Source: Bacteroidales bacterium
GTDB lineage: Bacteria; Bacteroidota; Bacteroidia; Bacteroidales; GCA-2711565
Length of the DNA: 36,596 bases
Direction: 5' to 3'
NCBI GenBank assembly: GCA_028280405.1
Contig: JANQLW010000006.1
Span: 1-36,596, forward strand
The notes beneath the pieces were generated by a model, which was not told the origin of the DNA, searched no databases, and worked only from the letters and a program-made list of their open reading frames with translations. Positions 10,265-18,913 of this stretch are shown piece after piece. The first letter of the stretch is position 1. Each line of letters starts with the position of its first letter. Both the position numbers and the translations under genes were made by a program.

Positions 10265-11647
10265 TTATTTTTTTCTATTAGAGGGCAATTCAATCCCATA
10301 ACCTCCTTTTTTGTCTTCTCTTTTTAGTAATAAAGCAAATAAAACTCCCATAATACCTAAGAAAACTAATAATAATATCGCCCAGGTATAATCGTATTTT
10401 GCACCTGCCTCAAGAGCTTTTTTAGTAACACCCGGATTCGTGAAATCCAAAATTTTACCCATAAGTAAAGGAATACCCCATAACCCAAGGTTTTGAATGG
10501 AAAACATCGTTCCATAAGCTGTACCTATTTTCTTTTCATCAATAATTTTTGCAACAGCTGGCCACATTGCCGCAGGTACAAGCGAAAATGCAAGTCCTAA
10601 CATTAATAAAGGAATCTGAGGTGCTATCATGGTAAATGCATAGGTTATATAGATCATTACAATAAGTAAGGAGCCAGCAATCATAAATGTTCCACTTTTC
10701 CCATAACGATCCACCAATAAACCCATGAATGGTGTAAATATGAATGTGCCTATAGAAAGTATTGAAGCAATATATCCACTGGAAGTAGGATCAAAATCGT
10801 ATTTGTTCAGGAAGAAGTCTGGTGAAAATGACTGAAACGGAAATACAGCTGAATAAAAAGTTAAGCACAATAAGGTGATGTAAATAAATGGCCGGTTCGT
10901 TATGATCTCTTTAACATCACTTAATTTAAAATCACTTTTTGTTGAAACCAGTTCTTTTCCTTCCATCTGTTTGTCAAGTTTTTTGTCGAAGAAGGTATAG
11001 AATAAAAACGCAAGAAAGGCAATACCTAATAATAAAGCTCCAAACCAAATAGCCATCGTCCAGTGAGAGGCATTTACTGATATAGGATAACTAAATGCCG
11101 CTGCTGCTGCAGAACCTAATCTTGCAATACCAATTTTGGTTCCGAATGCCATCGCAAGTTCGTGACCTTTAAACCATTTAACAATTGTTTTGCTAATCAC
11201 TACAATCGAAGTTTCAGCTCCTAAACCAAATAAAAATCGACCCAATAACATCATTTTTAGTTCAGGGGAATAATCTGTTAGAAATGATCCCATAAATGCA
11301 TAAAGAGGTCCATCATTGGTATAAATTGTTGATGCTCCATAGGCTGTTACAATACCTCCTGCAGTCATAAGCCCTACAAACAAAGATCCTGTTCTACGAA
11401 TTCCAATTTTATCCAAGATGATGCCTCCAAATACAGCCATTAATAAAAAAGTATTTGGGAAGGAATACATGGATACATACAGACCAAAATCCGATGAGTC
11501 AAATCCAAATGTTTTTTCTAAAGTTAATTTTAGAGGTGAAATGGTATCATAGAAATAATAATTTGCTCCTTGTACAAAAGCTATCAAAAATAAAATAGCC
11601 CATCTTACCCATACTTTATCGCGCATGCTCTGTTTGATTTTTTCCAT
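10265..11647 (-). CDS. Major facilitator superfamily transporter (downstream paralogue)
   Basis: A 460-residue inner-membrane protein with about twelve hydrophobic spans and a central charged loop (around KKLDKQMEGKELVSTKSD). It has the MFS loop motif GGIILDKIGIRRTGS after span 2 and a related GLLVDRYGKSGT in the second half. Conserved stretches shared with its neighbour include LGRFLFGLGAET, KWFKGHELAMAFG, LVPAAMWPAVAKII and SIQNLGLWGIPLLMGKILDF. The substrate cannot be read from the sequence; the family includes sugar-phosphate, organic-acid and peptide carriers. It starts 5 bp after the upstream paralogue, so the two are co-transcribed, possibly as a heteromeric or specificity-diverged pair. 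Confidence 0.9.
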   Translation of the reverse strand: MEKIKQSMRDKVWVRWAILFLIAFVQGANYYFYDTISPLKLTLEKTFGFDSSDFGLYVSMYSFPNTFLLMAVFGGIILDKIGIRRTGSLFVGLMTAGGIVTAYGASTIYTNDGPLYAFMGSFLTDYSPELKMMLLGRFLFGLGAETSIVVISKTIVKWFKGHELAMAFGTKIGIARLGSAAAAAFSYPISVNASHWTMAIWFGALLLGIAFLAFLFYTFFDKKLDKQMEGKELVSTKSDFKLSDVKEIITNRPFIYITLLCLTFYSAVFPFQSFSPDFFLNKYDFDPTSSGYIASILSIGTFIFTPFMGLLVDRYGKSGTFMIAGSLLIVMIYITYAFTMIAPQIPLLMLGLAFSLVPAAMWPAVAKIIDEKKIGTAYGTMFSIQNLGLWGIPLLMGKILDFTNPGVTKKALEAGAKYDYTWAILLLVFLGIMGVLFALLLKREDKKGGYGIELPSNRKK

Positions 11648-11652
11648 AGTAT

Positions 11653-13020
11653 TTATTTAGTCTTATTTGGTAATTCCAGTCCGTGAGCATGTTTTTTGTC
11701 ATCTTTCTTTAATAGTATGGCAAAAACAATTCCCAGGATGCCTAATACGGACAATAATAAAATAGCCAAAGTATAATCCAATGGTTCTCCGGACTGGTTA
11801 TTTTTGTTTACAATATCTAATATTTTTCCGATTAAAATTGGTACACCAAGCAAACCTAAGTTTTGTACTGTGAACATAAAGCCGTAAGCAGTTCCCAACA
11901 AATGTCCAGGAATAATACGTGCAACAGCTGGCCACATTGCAGCAGGAACCAAAGCAAAAGCAATTCCTAGCATAAATAAAGGAATAATAGGTGTTAAGTT
12001 GGTTAACGAAAATGTTAAATGAGACACAATCAAAAGTAAAGACCCCATTATCATTAGAGTTGCACTTTTACCTTTGTTGTCACAAAACCAACCGAAAATT
12101 GGAGTGAAAATCAAAGTTCCAAGGGGTAGAATCGTTACCCAGTCTCCACTTGCTTTTGGATTCATGCCAAACTTGTTTTGAAGCAAATCTGGTGCAAAAT
12201 TGATAAATGGAAATACCGCTGCATAAAACATAATACAAAGTAAGGTAGTATATATAAATGATTTATTTGAGAATTGACCGACAAACTCTTTGAAGTTGAA
12301 TTTTTCTTCTTCATCAATAACTTTTTCTGTTTTACTTTTATCAAGTTTTACATCGTAAATCAAATAACCCAGAAAACATATGACAGCAACAAAGGTAATC
12401 ACTATGCCGAACCACATTGCGTTATCTATGGGACCCATCCCAACATCCGGAACTAAACGTGTAGAAAGCATTAATGCCATAACAGTTCCTAATCTTCCAA
12501 AACCTAAACTGATGGCAAAAGCAAGAGCCAATTCTTTTCCTTTAAACCACTTAGCAATGGCTTTATCAATAATTACATAAAAGGTCTCAGCACCAAGGCC
12601 AAATAATAATCGCCCCAATACCATGATTTTTAATTCTGGTGAGTACTGTTTTAAAAATGAGGAGAAAAATTCATATCCAAAGCCTCCGTTAGAGAATGTA
12701 CCGGTTGCACCATATGCAGTTAAAAATGTTCCGATAAAAAGAAAAGTAATAAATACCGAACCTGATTTTCGGATTCCCCAGCGGTCCAGAATAATACCCC
12801 CGATAAAAGCCATTGCTAAAAAAACATTGGTAAAGGAGTAAGCACCTACAATAAAACCGTAATCTGTATTATCCATTCCGGTTTGAGCTTGTAAGTTTGG
12901 TTTGATGGCTGCAAAAATGTCGTAAAAACAATAACTCGAAAACATCATTATACTTATCAAAATCACAGCTGCCCATCTTGCTACTGCCGAATCCCGGAGA
13001 GTTTGTTTAATCGTATTCAT
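11653..13020 (-). CDS. Major facilitator superfamily transporter (upstream paralogue)
   Basis: A 455-residue twelve-span MFS protein, clearly homologous along its full length to the product of the next gene. Both share the starts xxIKQxxRD, GGIILDxxGIRxxGS, LGRxLFGLGAET, KWFKGxELAxAF, LVPAAMWPAVA and QNLGLxGxPxLxGKILD. The open frame reaches back to 13065, but the ATG at 13020 aligns with the paralogue's start, and a -7 promoter element at 13055-13062 lies inside the longer version, excluding it. It is first in the operon, followed after 5 bp by its sister. Substrate unknown. Confidence 0.9.
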   Translation of the reverse strand: MNTIKQTLRDSAVARWAAVILISIMMFSSYCFYDIFAAIKPNLQAQTGMDNTDYGFIVGAYSFTNVFLAMAFIGGIILDRWGIRKSGSVFITFLFIGTFLTAYGATGTFSNGGFGYEFFSSFLKQYSPELKIMVLGRLLFGLGAETFYVIIDKAIAKWFKGKELALAFAISLGFGRLGTVMALMLSTRLVPDVGMGPIDNAMWFGIVITFVAVICFLGYLIYDVKLDKSKTEKVIDEEEKFNFKEFVGQFSNKSFIYTTLLCIMFYAAVFPFINFAPDLLQNKFGMNPKASGDWVTILPLGTLIFTPIFGWFCDNKGKSATLMIMGSLLLIVSHLTFSLTNLTPIIPLFMLGIAFALVPAAMWPAVARIIPGHLLGTAYGFMFTVQNLGLLGVPILIGKILDIVNKNNQSGEPLDYTLAILLLSVLGILGIVFAILLKKDDKKHAHGLELPNKTK

Positions 13021-13054
13021 TTTTCTTTTTATAAACCTGTTTTTTGAAGAAATC

Positions 13055-13062
13055 CAAATGTA
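13055..13062 (-). promoter_or_regulatory. -7 promoter element of the MFS operon
   Basis: The minus strand reads TACATTTG, an exact TAnnTTTG match, ending 34 bp before the ATG at 13020. No -33 match is evident. It lies inside the longer open frame and so decides the start. Confidence 0.55.
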
Positions 13063-13137
13063 CAATTTTAAACGATATATTAAAATAAAACTGTTAGTAA
13101 ATACATAATTATATGATGGTCGTTTTGATAAGTATGT

Positions 13138-13145
13138 TATCTTTG
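13138..13145 (+). promoter_or_regulatory. -7 promoter element of the secreted protease gene
   Basis: TATCTTTG matches TAnnTTTG and ends 33 bp before the ATG at 13179. A TTTTG at 13123-13127 is too close (10 bases) to act as a -33 element. Confidence 0.5.
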
Positions 13146-13178
13146 TTTTTAAGTATAAAACCTCAATAATTTTGATTC

Positions 13179-15062
13179 ATGCGTAAGATTCTCCCTCTTT
13201 TACTGCTAAATGTATTTTTTAGTATAAATATTGCCTATTCTCAAATTAGTAAAGGAGGAATTCCAAGAGGATTTGGTATTAGTAAGTTAAATGAAGGCTT
13301 TCAGCAGGTTGAATTATTTGCGGATATGAACCGGGCTGCATTTACTGAAAAAAGTTATAATGAGGAAATTACTGCCCACCGTATCGGATTTACAATTTCT
13401 ACAAGTATGAATACGGTAAATTCAGGGAAATGGTATCCTTTGGAAAATGGTGATAAAATTTGGAAGCTGGCAATTAAATCTTCGAAAGCCGAAGCATTAA
13501 CACTTTATTTTGAGAATTTTGAAATTCCTGATGGAGCTGAACTATTTCTTTATAATGAACAGAAAAATCAAATTTTAGGAGCATATACATCATCTAATAA
13601 TAATGAGCGTAAATTATTTGCTACCGAATTAATAAAAGGGGATTTGGTAATATTAGAATATTATCTACCGAAAGGTGTAACCCAAAAGGATCCGTTTACA
13701 ATTAATGAAGTAGGATATATTTACCGGGATACTGAATTTGATACAGGGAGTTTAAAAGCTTTTGGAGATAGCGAGAATTGCGAAGTAAACATCAACTGTG
13801 TTGAAGGTGAAAGCTGGCAACAACAAAAAAAAGGGGTTGCGAGAATATTAGTAAAAAAGGGAGATAAATTATCATGGTGTACCGGAAGTTTAGTTAATAA
13901 TACCAGTATCGACCTTCAGCCATTATTTTTAACGGCTAACCATTGTGGATCCGGTGCGAGTGCAGATGATTATGCCAATTGGATTTTTTACTTCAACTAT
14001 GAATCGGAGAACTGTGAGAATCCGGTAAGTGAGCCTGCATCAAATTCAATACTTGGAGCAAGTTTAAAAGCATCCGGGAGTACCAATGGAGGATCGGATT
14101 TTAAACTTTTATTACTAAATCAGGAAGTGCCTGAAGACTGGAATCCCTATTATAATGGTTGGGACAGAAGTATGGTTGCAAGTAGTTCCGGAGTAGGTAT
14201 ACATCACCCTTTTGGAGATATTAAGAAGATTTCTACTTATACATCACCTCTTGTGTCTTCAGTTTATGATGGGAGTTCTGAGAATCCTGATGGTATGTTT
14301 TGGAGAGTTAACTGGTCGGAAACAACCAATGGGCATGGAGTAACGGAAGGCGGATCTTCCGGTTCTCCTATATTTAATACTGAAGGCTTGATTGTTGGAA
14401 CCCTTACAGGTGGAACAGCAAGCTGTACTAATACATCTTCTCCTGATTATTATGGAAAAATTTCCTATTCCTGGGAATCAAATGGGAATGAAGATGTTGA
14501 TCAGTTGAAACCATTTCTTGATCCAGGAAATAGGGGCCATGTAAAACTCGCTGGAGTGTCTCCTCATGATGTTTTATTTATTCCCGAGTTTAAGGTGGAT
14601 ACGACACATGTTCCTATTGGCCAATCTTTAGTATTTACAGATTTTTCTATCGGAAATCCCGAATCCTGGGAGTGGAAATTCGAAGGAGGCAACCCCAATA
14701 AATCTACTCTTCAGACTCCTCCGCCTATTAAATATGAAGAGTTGGGAGCTTATGATGTTACCTTGATCATTAGAAAGGACACAAGGGTTGATAGTTTGAA
14801 GATGGAAGACTATGTAAGGGTGATGCCGATTGTAGGCCCTACACCAACCAGAGATAAAATAACCGTTTACCTGGGAACTACTGCTAAGGAAAATTTAATC
14901 ATTACCCTGTTTGATGAGTCAGGGAGGGAGATTGAAAAGTATGAACCTCAAAGAGCCATTAAAAGCTTAATTATAGACTTAAGAAAATATAGTTCAGGCT
15001 ATTATTTTCTTCGAGTACAAGGGCCTAATTTCCTTGAAATGCATAAAGTAGTTAAGCTCTAA
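13179..15062 (+). CDS. Secreted trypsin-like serine protease with PKD and T9SS sorting domains
   Basis: A 627-residue exported endopeptidase. The signal peptide is about 1-21, ending AYSQ. An N-terminal propeptide-like region runs to about 195. The chymotrypsin-fold protease domain (about 200-455) has the triad H255 (LTANHCG), D307 (GGSDFKL) and S394 (GGSSGSP). Cysteines at 201, 207, 234, 256, 279 and 416 could form disulfides, as in lysyl-endopeptidase-type members. A PKD-like domain (about 470-550; SLVFTDFS, ESWEWKFEGG, AYDVTLI) is followed by a C-terminal type A sorting domain (about 560-627; ITLFDESGREI, SSGYYFLRV, HKVVKL), which directs export by the type IX secretion system. That secretion machinery is not encoded in this window. 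Lys specificity is a guess from overall resemblance. Confidence 0.9.
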   Translation: MRKILPLLLLNVFFSINIAYSQISKGGIPRGFGISKLNEGFQQVELFADMNRAAFTEKSYNEEITAHRIGFTISTSMNTVNSGKWYPLENGDKIWKLAIKSSKAEALTLYFENFEIPDGAELFLYNEQKNQILGAYTSSNNNERKLFATELIKGDLVILEYYLPKGVTQKDPFTINEVGYIYRDTEFDTGSLKAFGDSENCEVNINCVEGESWQQQKKGVARILVKKGDKLSWCTGSLVNNTSIDLQPLFLTANHCGSGASADDYANWIFYFNYESENCENPVSEPASNSILGASLKASGSTNGGSDFKLLLLNQEVPEDWNPYYNGWDRSMVASSSGVGIHHPFGDIKKISTYTSPLVSSVYDGSSENPDGMFWRVNWSETTNGHGVTEGGSSGSPIFNTEGLIVGTLTGGTASCTNTSSPDYYGKISYSWESNGNEDVDQLKPFLDPGNRGHVKLAGVSPHDVLFIPEFKVDTTHVPIGQSLVFTDFSIGNPESWEWKFEGGNPNKSTLQTPPPIKYEELGAYDVTLIIRKDTRVDSLKMEDYVRVMPIVGPTPTRDKITVYLGTTAKENLIITLFDESGREIEKYEPQRAIKSLIIDLRKYSSGYYFLRVQGPNFLEMHKVVKL

Positions 15063-15066
15063 TTAT

Positions 15067-16089
15067 CTACATATCTTTACTCTTGGTATAAATATCCCAC
15101 TTATCAATAACAGCTTTCATATCATCAGGAAGCTCTGAATCGAATTCCATTCGTTTACCGCTTATGGGGTGGTCAAAACCAAGGTATTTTGCATGTAAAG
15201 CCTGACGAGGCATTATTTTAAAACAGTTCTGTACAAATTGCTTATACTTTGTGAAGGTGGTTCCCTTTAATATTTGATGTCCGCCATAAGTTTCATCATT
15301 AAATAAAGGATGTCCTAAATATTTAAAATGTGCCCTGATCTGATGTGTTCTTCCTGTTTCTAAAACACATTCAACTAAAGTGATGTATCCGAACTTCTTA
15401 AGAATTTTGTAGTGAGAGATGGCTTCTCTTCCGTATTCTCCATCAGGAAAAACAGTCATAACTTTACGATCCTTCAAACTTCTTCCTATATGGCCTTCAA
15501 TTGTCCCTTCTGTTTTTTTTGGCTCTCCCCAAATCAAAGCATTATACTTTCTGTCGATTGTATGATCGAAGAAATTTTTCGCCAAACGGGTTTGTGCCAG
15601 CTCATTTTTGGCTACTAATAAAATGCCACTTGTATCTTTATCTATTCGGTGAACAAGATAAGGATGTCCGTCTTCAGTTTTATATTCAGAATTATTTTGT
15701 AAATGATGCATTAGGGCATTAACCAGTGTGCCGTCATAATTCATATAAGCCGGATGAACTACCATGCCGGGCTCTTTATTTACGACTATTATGTCCGGGT
15801 CTTCATAAATAATATTAATAGGGATATCCTGAGGGTAAACCTCAATATCACGGGGTGGCTTAGCCATCACAATTGAGATCACATCATTTGGCCTGACCTT
15901 ATAATTGGATTTTACAGTATTATTATTTACAAAAATGTTTCCGGCTTTAGCGGCATTCTGGATTTTATTGCGTGTCGCATTTTCAATCCTTGACATCAGG
16001 TATTTATCAATACGAAGTAAGCTTTGTCCCGGATCCACTTCTATACGGAAGTGCTCATACAATTCATTCTTCTCTTCTGTTTCCTGCAT
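15067..16089 (-). CDS. rluD: RluD-type 23S rRNA pseudouridine synthase
   Basis: Converts uridines to pseudouridine in RNA, in this family usually in the helix 69 loop of 23S rRNA. The 340-residue product has an S4 RNA-binding domain at about 23-78 and the RluA/RluD catalytic domain with HRIDKDTSG at 148-156, where D150 is the catalytic aspartate. Downstream, VECVLETGRTHQIRAHF and LGHPLFNDETYGG match the family. The gene starts one base after the stop of the PASTA gene, so the two are co-transcribed, and it converges with the protease gene at a 4-bp gap. The exact target sites (RluD versus RluC/RluA-like) are inferred from the S4 domain and best overall fit. Confidence 0.92.
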   Translation of the reverse strand: MQETEEKNELYEHFRIEVDPGQSLLRIDKYLMSRIENATRNKIQNAAKAGNIFVNNNTVKSNYKVRPNDVISIVMAKPPRDIEVYPQDIPINIIYEDPDIIVVNKEPGMVVHPAYMNYDGTLVNALMHHLQNNSEYKTEDGHPYLVHRIDKDTSGILLVAKNELAQTRLAKNFFDHTIDRKYNALIWGEPKKTEGTIEGHIGRSLKDRKVMTVFPDGEYGREAISHYKILKKFGYITLVECVLETGRTHQIRAHFKYLGHPLFNDETYGGHQILKGTTFTKYKQFVQNCFKIMPRQALHAKYLGFDHPISGKRMEFDSELPDDMKAVIDKWDIYTKSKDM

Positions 16090-16090
16090 T

Positions 16091-16984
16091 TTATCTGTAT
16101 TGATTGAGGTCTAATGTATCACCGGGAAGTTCTATTAATAATGAATCAACCGACATTAAGATAGAATCTATCGAAGTAGTATCCGGAAGTATACTCTCAA
16201 TATAATCATCAAAGTCAAAGGCAAAATCAGAACGGTATTCCAAACTTACAAAATCTCCAAAACTGAGCATGGAATCACTATCGAATTCAGGAAACTGCAA
16301 ATACACCCTGTAAACACCTCCATAATTATTTTGATCAAGATAAGTTTCTTCTCCGATATTCAGTGAAGCCATATGAAGAATTTTATGTGCTTCGGCTTGT
16401 GTTTTCCCAATCAGAAAAGGAACTTTAAATTTCCTGTAATTATAACCATTCCCTAAAACTAAATCTATCTTTGAACCTTTTTGAATCAAAGAATCCGGTT
16501 GTATCGTATCTCCGTTAAACAATTGAGTTAATACATTATCCTGGGCAAAATGTGGAATATAATGTAATAGATTTACCTTTAATCCTTTTGTTTTTAAAAT
16601 ATTCAATGCTTGTCGCTTTGAAAGATCTTTTAAGTTCGGCATCTTAACTTTTTCAGGAGTTGTGGCTACTATGGTCAAATAAACTTTCCGGTTTCTTTTC
16701 ACCTTGGAATCGGCAAGCGGATTCTGTAATATGACTGTTCCAGGTTTTTTGGTATTGTCATAAATAGAATCAGTTAAAATATATCTGAAATTATGCTCAT
16801 TGGGTTTCTCTTCTATTTCATCCATAGTTAAGCCATAATAATTAGGCAATATCAAAGCTTCTCCATGGTGGGTGTAAATGTTTAGGAAAAATAAAGCTCC
16901 CATTAATAAAGCTACGAAAGCTACAATTGCAATCAGTATTTGCAGGTAGAATTTCTTCTGGCCAAGGAAATAAAAGAATCTCAT
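16091..16984 (-). CDS. Single-pass membrane protein with three PASTA domains
   Basis: A 297-residue protein with one membrane span at about 13-36 and a periplasmic part of three PASTA repeats at about 44-108, 113-178 and 186-252. Each has the P-x-hxGhxxxEA-like core and a closing beta strand (PGTVILQNPLADSKVKRNRK; MPNLKDLSKRQALNILKTKG; VPFLIGKTQAEAHKILHMAS). PASTA domains bind peptidoglycan or muropeptide stems. There is no kinase or transpeptidase domain, so it is a stand-alone PASTA protein of the type common in Bacteroidota. It is first in an operon with rluD and divergent from ddl, itself a peptidoglycan-precursor gene. Confidence 0.88.
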   Translation of the reverse strand: MRFFYFLGQKKFYLQILIAIVAFVALLMGALFFLNIYTHHGEALILPNYYGLTMDEIEEKPNEHNFRYILTDSIYDNTKKPGTVILQNPLADSKVKRNRKVYLTIVATTPEKVKMPNLKDLSKRQALNILKTKGLKVNLLHYIPHFAQDNVLTQLFNGDTIQPDSLIQKGSKIDLVLGNGYNYRKFKVPFLIGKTQAEAHKILHMASLNIGEETYLDQNNYGGVYRVYLQFPEFDSDSMLSFGDFVSLEYRSDFAFDFDDYIESILPDTTSIDSILMSVDSLLIELPGDTLDLNQYR

Positions 16985-17072
16985 TTTTCGTATATTTAAT
17001 GCCGGATTTATATGTAAACAACGGACTTATGAACCAGTTTATTATACTGCACAGAAGCCTTTTGTTTGCCGA

Positions 17073-17080
17073 CAAAGATA
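17073..17080 (-). promoter_or_regulatory. Possible -7 promoter element of the PASTA-rluD operon
   Basis: The minus strand reads TATCTTTG, an exact TAnnTTTG match, 88 bp upstream of the PASTA gene ATG. A TTTG (plus-strand CAAA at 17096-17099) is 15 bases further upstream, shorter than the preferred spacing. It lies in the ddl/PASTA divergent gap. Confidence 0.35.
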
Positions 17081-17116
17081 AAAATAATAAACTTACAAAC
17101 AGCTCAATTTATAAGG

Positions 17117-18091
17117 ATGCAAAAGAATATCGCCATTATTGCAGGAGGAAATTCAGGAGAGTATGAAATATCTATTAAAAGTGCAGAAGTTGTACAACAA
17201 CATTTGAGTAGAGATAAGTATAATCCTTTCCTGATTGTGATTAAAGGAAATGATTGGCATTATTGCGATAAGGATGGAAATAAATTTCCAATTAACCGCC
17301 ATGATTTTAGCCTGGACCTCAGTGATTCAATAATCCGTTTTGATGCTGTTTTTAATGTGATCCATGGTACTCCCGGAGAAGATGGTGTGATTCAGGCCTA
17401 TTTTGATTTGTTAAATATCCCCTATACATCAAGTGGTGTAACAACATCTGCTTTGACATTTAATAAAAGCTATTGCAACAAAGTAGTTAGGTCTTTTGGG
17501 GTTAATGTTGCCGCATCTATTCATCTGCACAAGCATACAGAATATAAAACTGAGGATATTCTTCATGAACTTGGTTTGCCCGTTTTTGTAAAACCTAATA
17601 ATGGAGGTTCCAGTGTTGCAACATCAAAAGTTTCTAAGCCCGAACAACTACTGTCTGCTATAAATCTTGCTTTTAAAGAAGATGATGAAGTGTTGATAGA
17701 ACAATTTATCAAAGGCCGTGAAGTAGATTGTGGTATTTTCAATTTTAAAGGCAAGATGATGGCTTTTCCAACAACGGAAATCATTACTAAGAATGAATTT
17801 TTTGATTATGAAGCTAAATATACTCCTGGAATTACCAATGAGGTGACACCCGCTGATATTCCGGAAGAAATTGATATAGAAATTAAAGCTACTTCTGTGG
17901 ACTTATATCAGAAACTCAATTGTAAAGGGGTTGTTCGCTTTGATTATATTTTCAATGAGGAAGGTATTTGGTTTTTGGAAGTGAATACGGTTCCTGGTTT
18001 CACTGAACAAAGTATTGTCCCTCAACAGGCCAGGGTGTTTGGAATGACTAATGAAGATTTATTCAATATGATGCTTGATAATATTCTTTAA
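17117..18091 (+). CDS. ddl: D-alanine--D-alanine ligase
   Basis: Joins two D-alanines with ATP in the cytoplasm to make the dipeptide end of peptidoglycan precursors. The 324-residue ATP-grasp protein has E15 in GNSGEYEISI, HGTPGEDG at 83-90, the ATP loop KPNNGGSSVA from 159, EQFIKGREVDCGIF at 195-208, and the Mg ligands D276, E288 and N290 in RFDYIFN and EVNTVPG. The open frame runs back to a TTG at 17066. The ATG at 17117, preceded by AAGG, begins the canonical MQKNIAIIAGG and is chosen. It is divergent from the PASTA operon and ends 21 bp before the rdgB stop, with a shared terminator. Confidence 0.96.
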   Translation: MQKNIAIIAGGNSGEYEISIKSAEVVQQHLSRDKYNPFLIVIKGNDWHYCDKDGNKFPINRHDFSLDLSDSIIRFDAVFNVIHGTPGEDGVIQAYFDLLNIPYTSSGVTTSALTFNKSYCNKVVRSFGVNVAASIHLHKHTEYKTEDILHELGLPVFVKPNNGGSSVATSKVSKPEQLLSAINLAFKEDDEVLIEQFIKGREVDCGIFNFKGKMMAFPTTEIITKNEFFDYEAKYTPGITNEVTPADIPEEIDIEIKATSVDLYQKLNCKGVVRFDYIFNEEGIWFLEVNTVPGFTEQSIVPQQARVFGMTNEDLFNMMLDNIL

Positions 18092-18093
18092 GA

Positions 18094-18133
18094 AAAAAAG
18101 GGGTGACGCCCTTAAGGGCGTCGCCCCTTTTTT
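18094..18133. terminator. Bidirectional terminator between ddl and rdgB
   Basis: An 18-bp stem (18094-18111 versus 18116-18133, one G-T wobble) with loop TTAA is flanked by A6 on one side and T6 on the other, so it ends transcripts from both sides. The GC core is GGGGTGACGCCC. The last codons of rdgB lie in the arm, and its TAA stop is read from the loop. Confidence 0.9.
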
Positions 18134-18699
18134 AGAAAATCCACTAATTTTTTTACAGCTCTTCCTCTGTGGCTGATTTCATTTTTTTGTTTCAAACTCA
18201 TTTCAGCAAAACTTTCATCAAATCCTTTAGGTATAAAGATAGGGTCATAGCCAAAACCATCCGTTCCTCTTTTTTCTCGCAGGATTTCTCCTTTTACGAT
18301 GCCTTCAAAATAGTATTCCTGGCCATTTAGAATTAGAGAGATTACAGTTCTGAATTGAGCTTGTCTGTTGTTTTCATTTTTAAGTTCTTTAAGTACTTTT
18401 TGGAGATTAGCTTCAAAATTATGATGTTCTCCGGCATATCTGGCTGAATATACACCTGGGGCTCCGTTCAGTGCTTCAATTTCTAATCCGGTATCATCAG
18501 CGAAGCAATTTATATTGAACTTTTCAAAGATATAATGTGATTTAATGGATGCATTTCCTTCCAATGTTTGACTGGTTTCTGCAATCTCATCATTGCAATT
18601 GATATCGCTTAATCCTAAAATCTGATATTTATCCTTCAGATATTCTTTAACCTCGTGAAGTTTGTGTTTGTTATTGGTAGCAAAAACGAGTTTATTCAT
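18112..18699 (-). CDS. rdgB: RdgB/HAM1-family non-canonical purine NTP pyrophosphatase
   Basis: Hydrolyses dITP, ITP and XTP to monophosphates, keeping damaged purines out of DNA and RNA. The 195-residue protein begins [20 protein letters not shown], the family's substrate-binding start. It contains [25 protein letters not shown] with the catalytic Asp region, then GFGYDPIF and the C-terminal [10 protein letters not shown]. The open frame extends upstream to 18741, but a promoter at 18714-18742 lies within that extension, and the start at 18699 matches the family. Unusually, the last codons (KKGRRP) and the stop are inside the terminator hairpin, so the C-terminal tail is shaped by the terminator. 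Confidence 0.95.
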   Translation of the reverse strand: MNKLVFATNNKHKLHEVKEYLKDKYQILGLSDINCNDEIAETSQTLEGNASIKSHYIFEKFNINCFADDTGLEIEALNGAPGVYSARYAGEHHNFEANLQKVLKELKNENNRQAQFRTVISLILNGQEYYFEGIVKGEILREKRGTDGFGYDPIFIPKGFDESFAEMSLKQKNEISHRGRAVKKLVDFLKKGRRP

Positions 18700-18713
18700 A
18701 GTTGTTCTTTTTG

Positions 18714-18742
18714 CAAATGTAAATAAAAAGAAGTTTTCCAAA
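18714..18742 (-). promoter_or_regulatory. Promoter of rdgB
   Basis: On the minus strand a TTTG (18742-18739) is followed after 17 bases by TACATTTG (18721-18714), both matching the Bacteroidota consensus. The -7 element ends 14 bp before the ATG at 18699, giving a very short leader. Confidence 0.6.
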
Positions 18743-18823
18743 AGTGTAATAGTATGTCACTCTGTCCCGATAGCTATTGGAATCAGAATCTTATTAGTCA
18801 GTCATGTAATCAATATGTTTAGA

Positions 18824-18861
18824 TCCTGAAACACCTGCCCGACGCAGGCGGGAGTTCAGGA
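18824..18861. repeat. CCTGC...GCAGG palindrome
   Basis: TCCTGAA (18824-18830) and TTCAGGA (18855-18861) enclose CCTGCCCGACGCAGGCGGG. It is GC-rich against an AT-rich background and related in core sequence to the elements at 8879-9061 and 30597-30617. It lies in the 214-bp gap between rdgB and the SGNH-hydrolase gene. It is not followed by a T-run. Confidence 0.6.
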
Positions 18862-18913
18862 TGACAGCTAAAGTAGCTTTTGGAAGCCTCTTCAATACAA
18901 TATATATTCTTTA

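Noticed and set aside
12162..12841. Several short open frames on both strands inside the MFS gene
   Set aside because: They lie wholly within the well-supported transporter gene and have no homology-like features.
17066..17116. 17-codon N-terminal extension of Ddl from a TTG
   Set aside because: The family start is MQKNIAIIAGG at 17117, preceded by AAGG; the extension has no counterpart in Ddl proteins.
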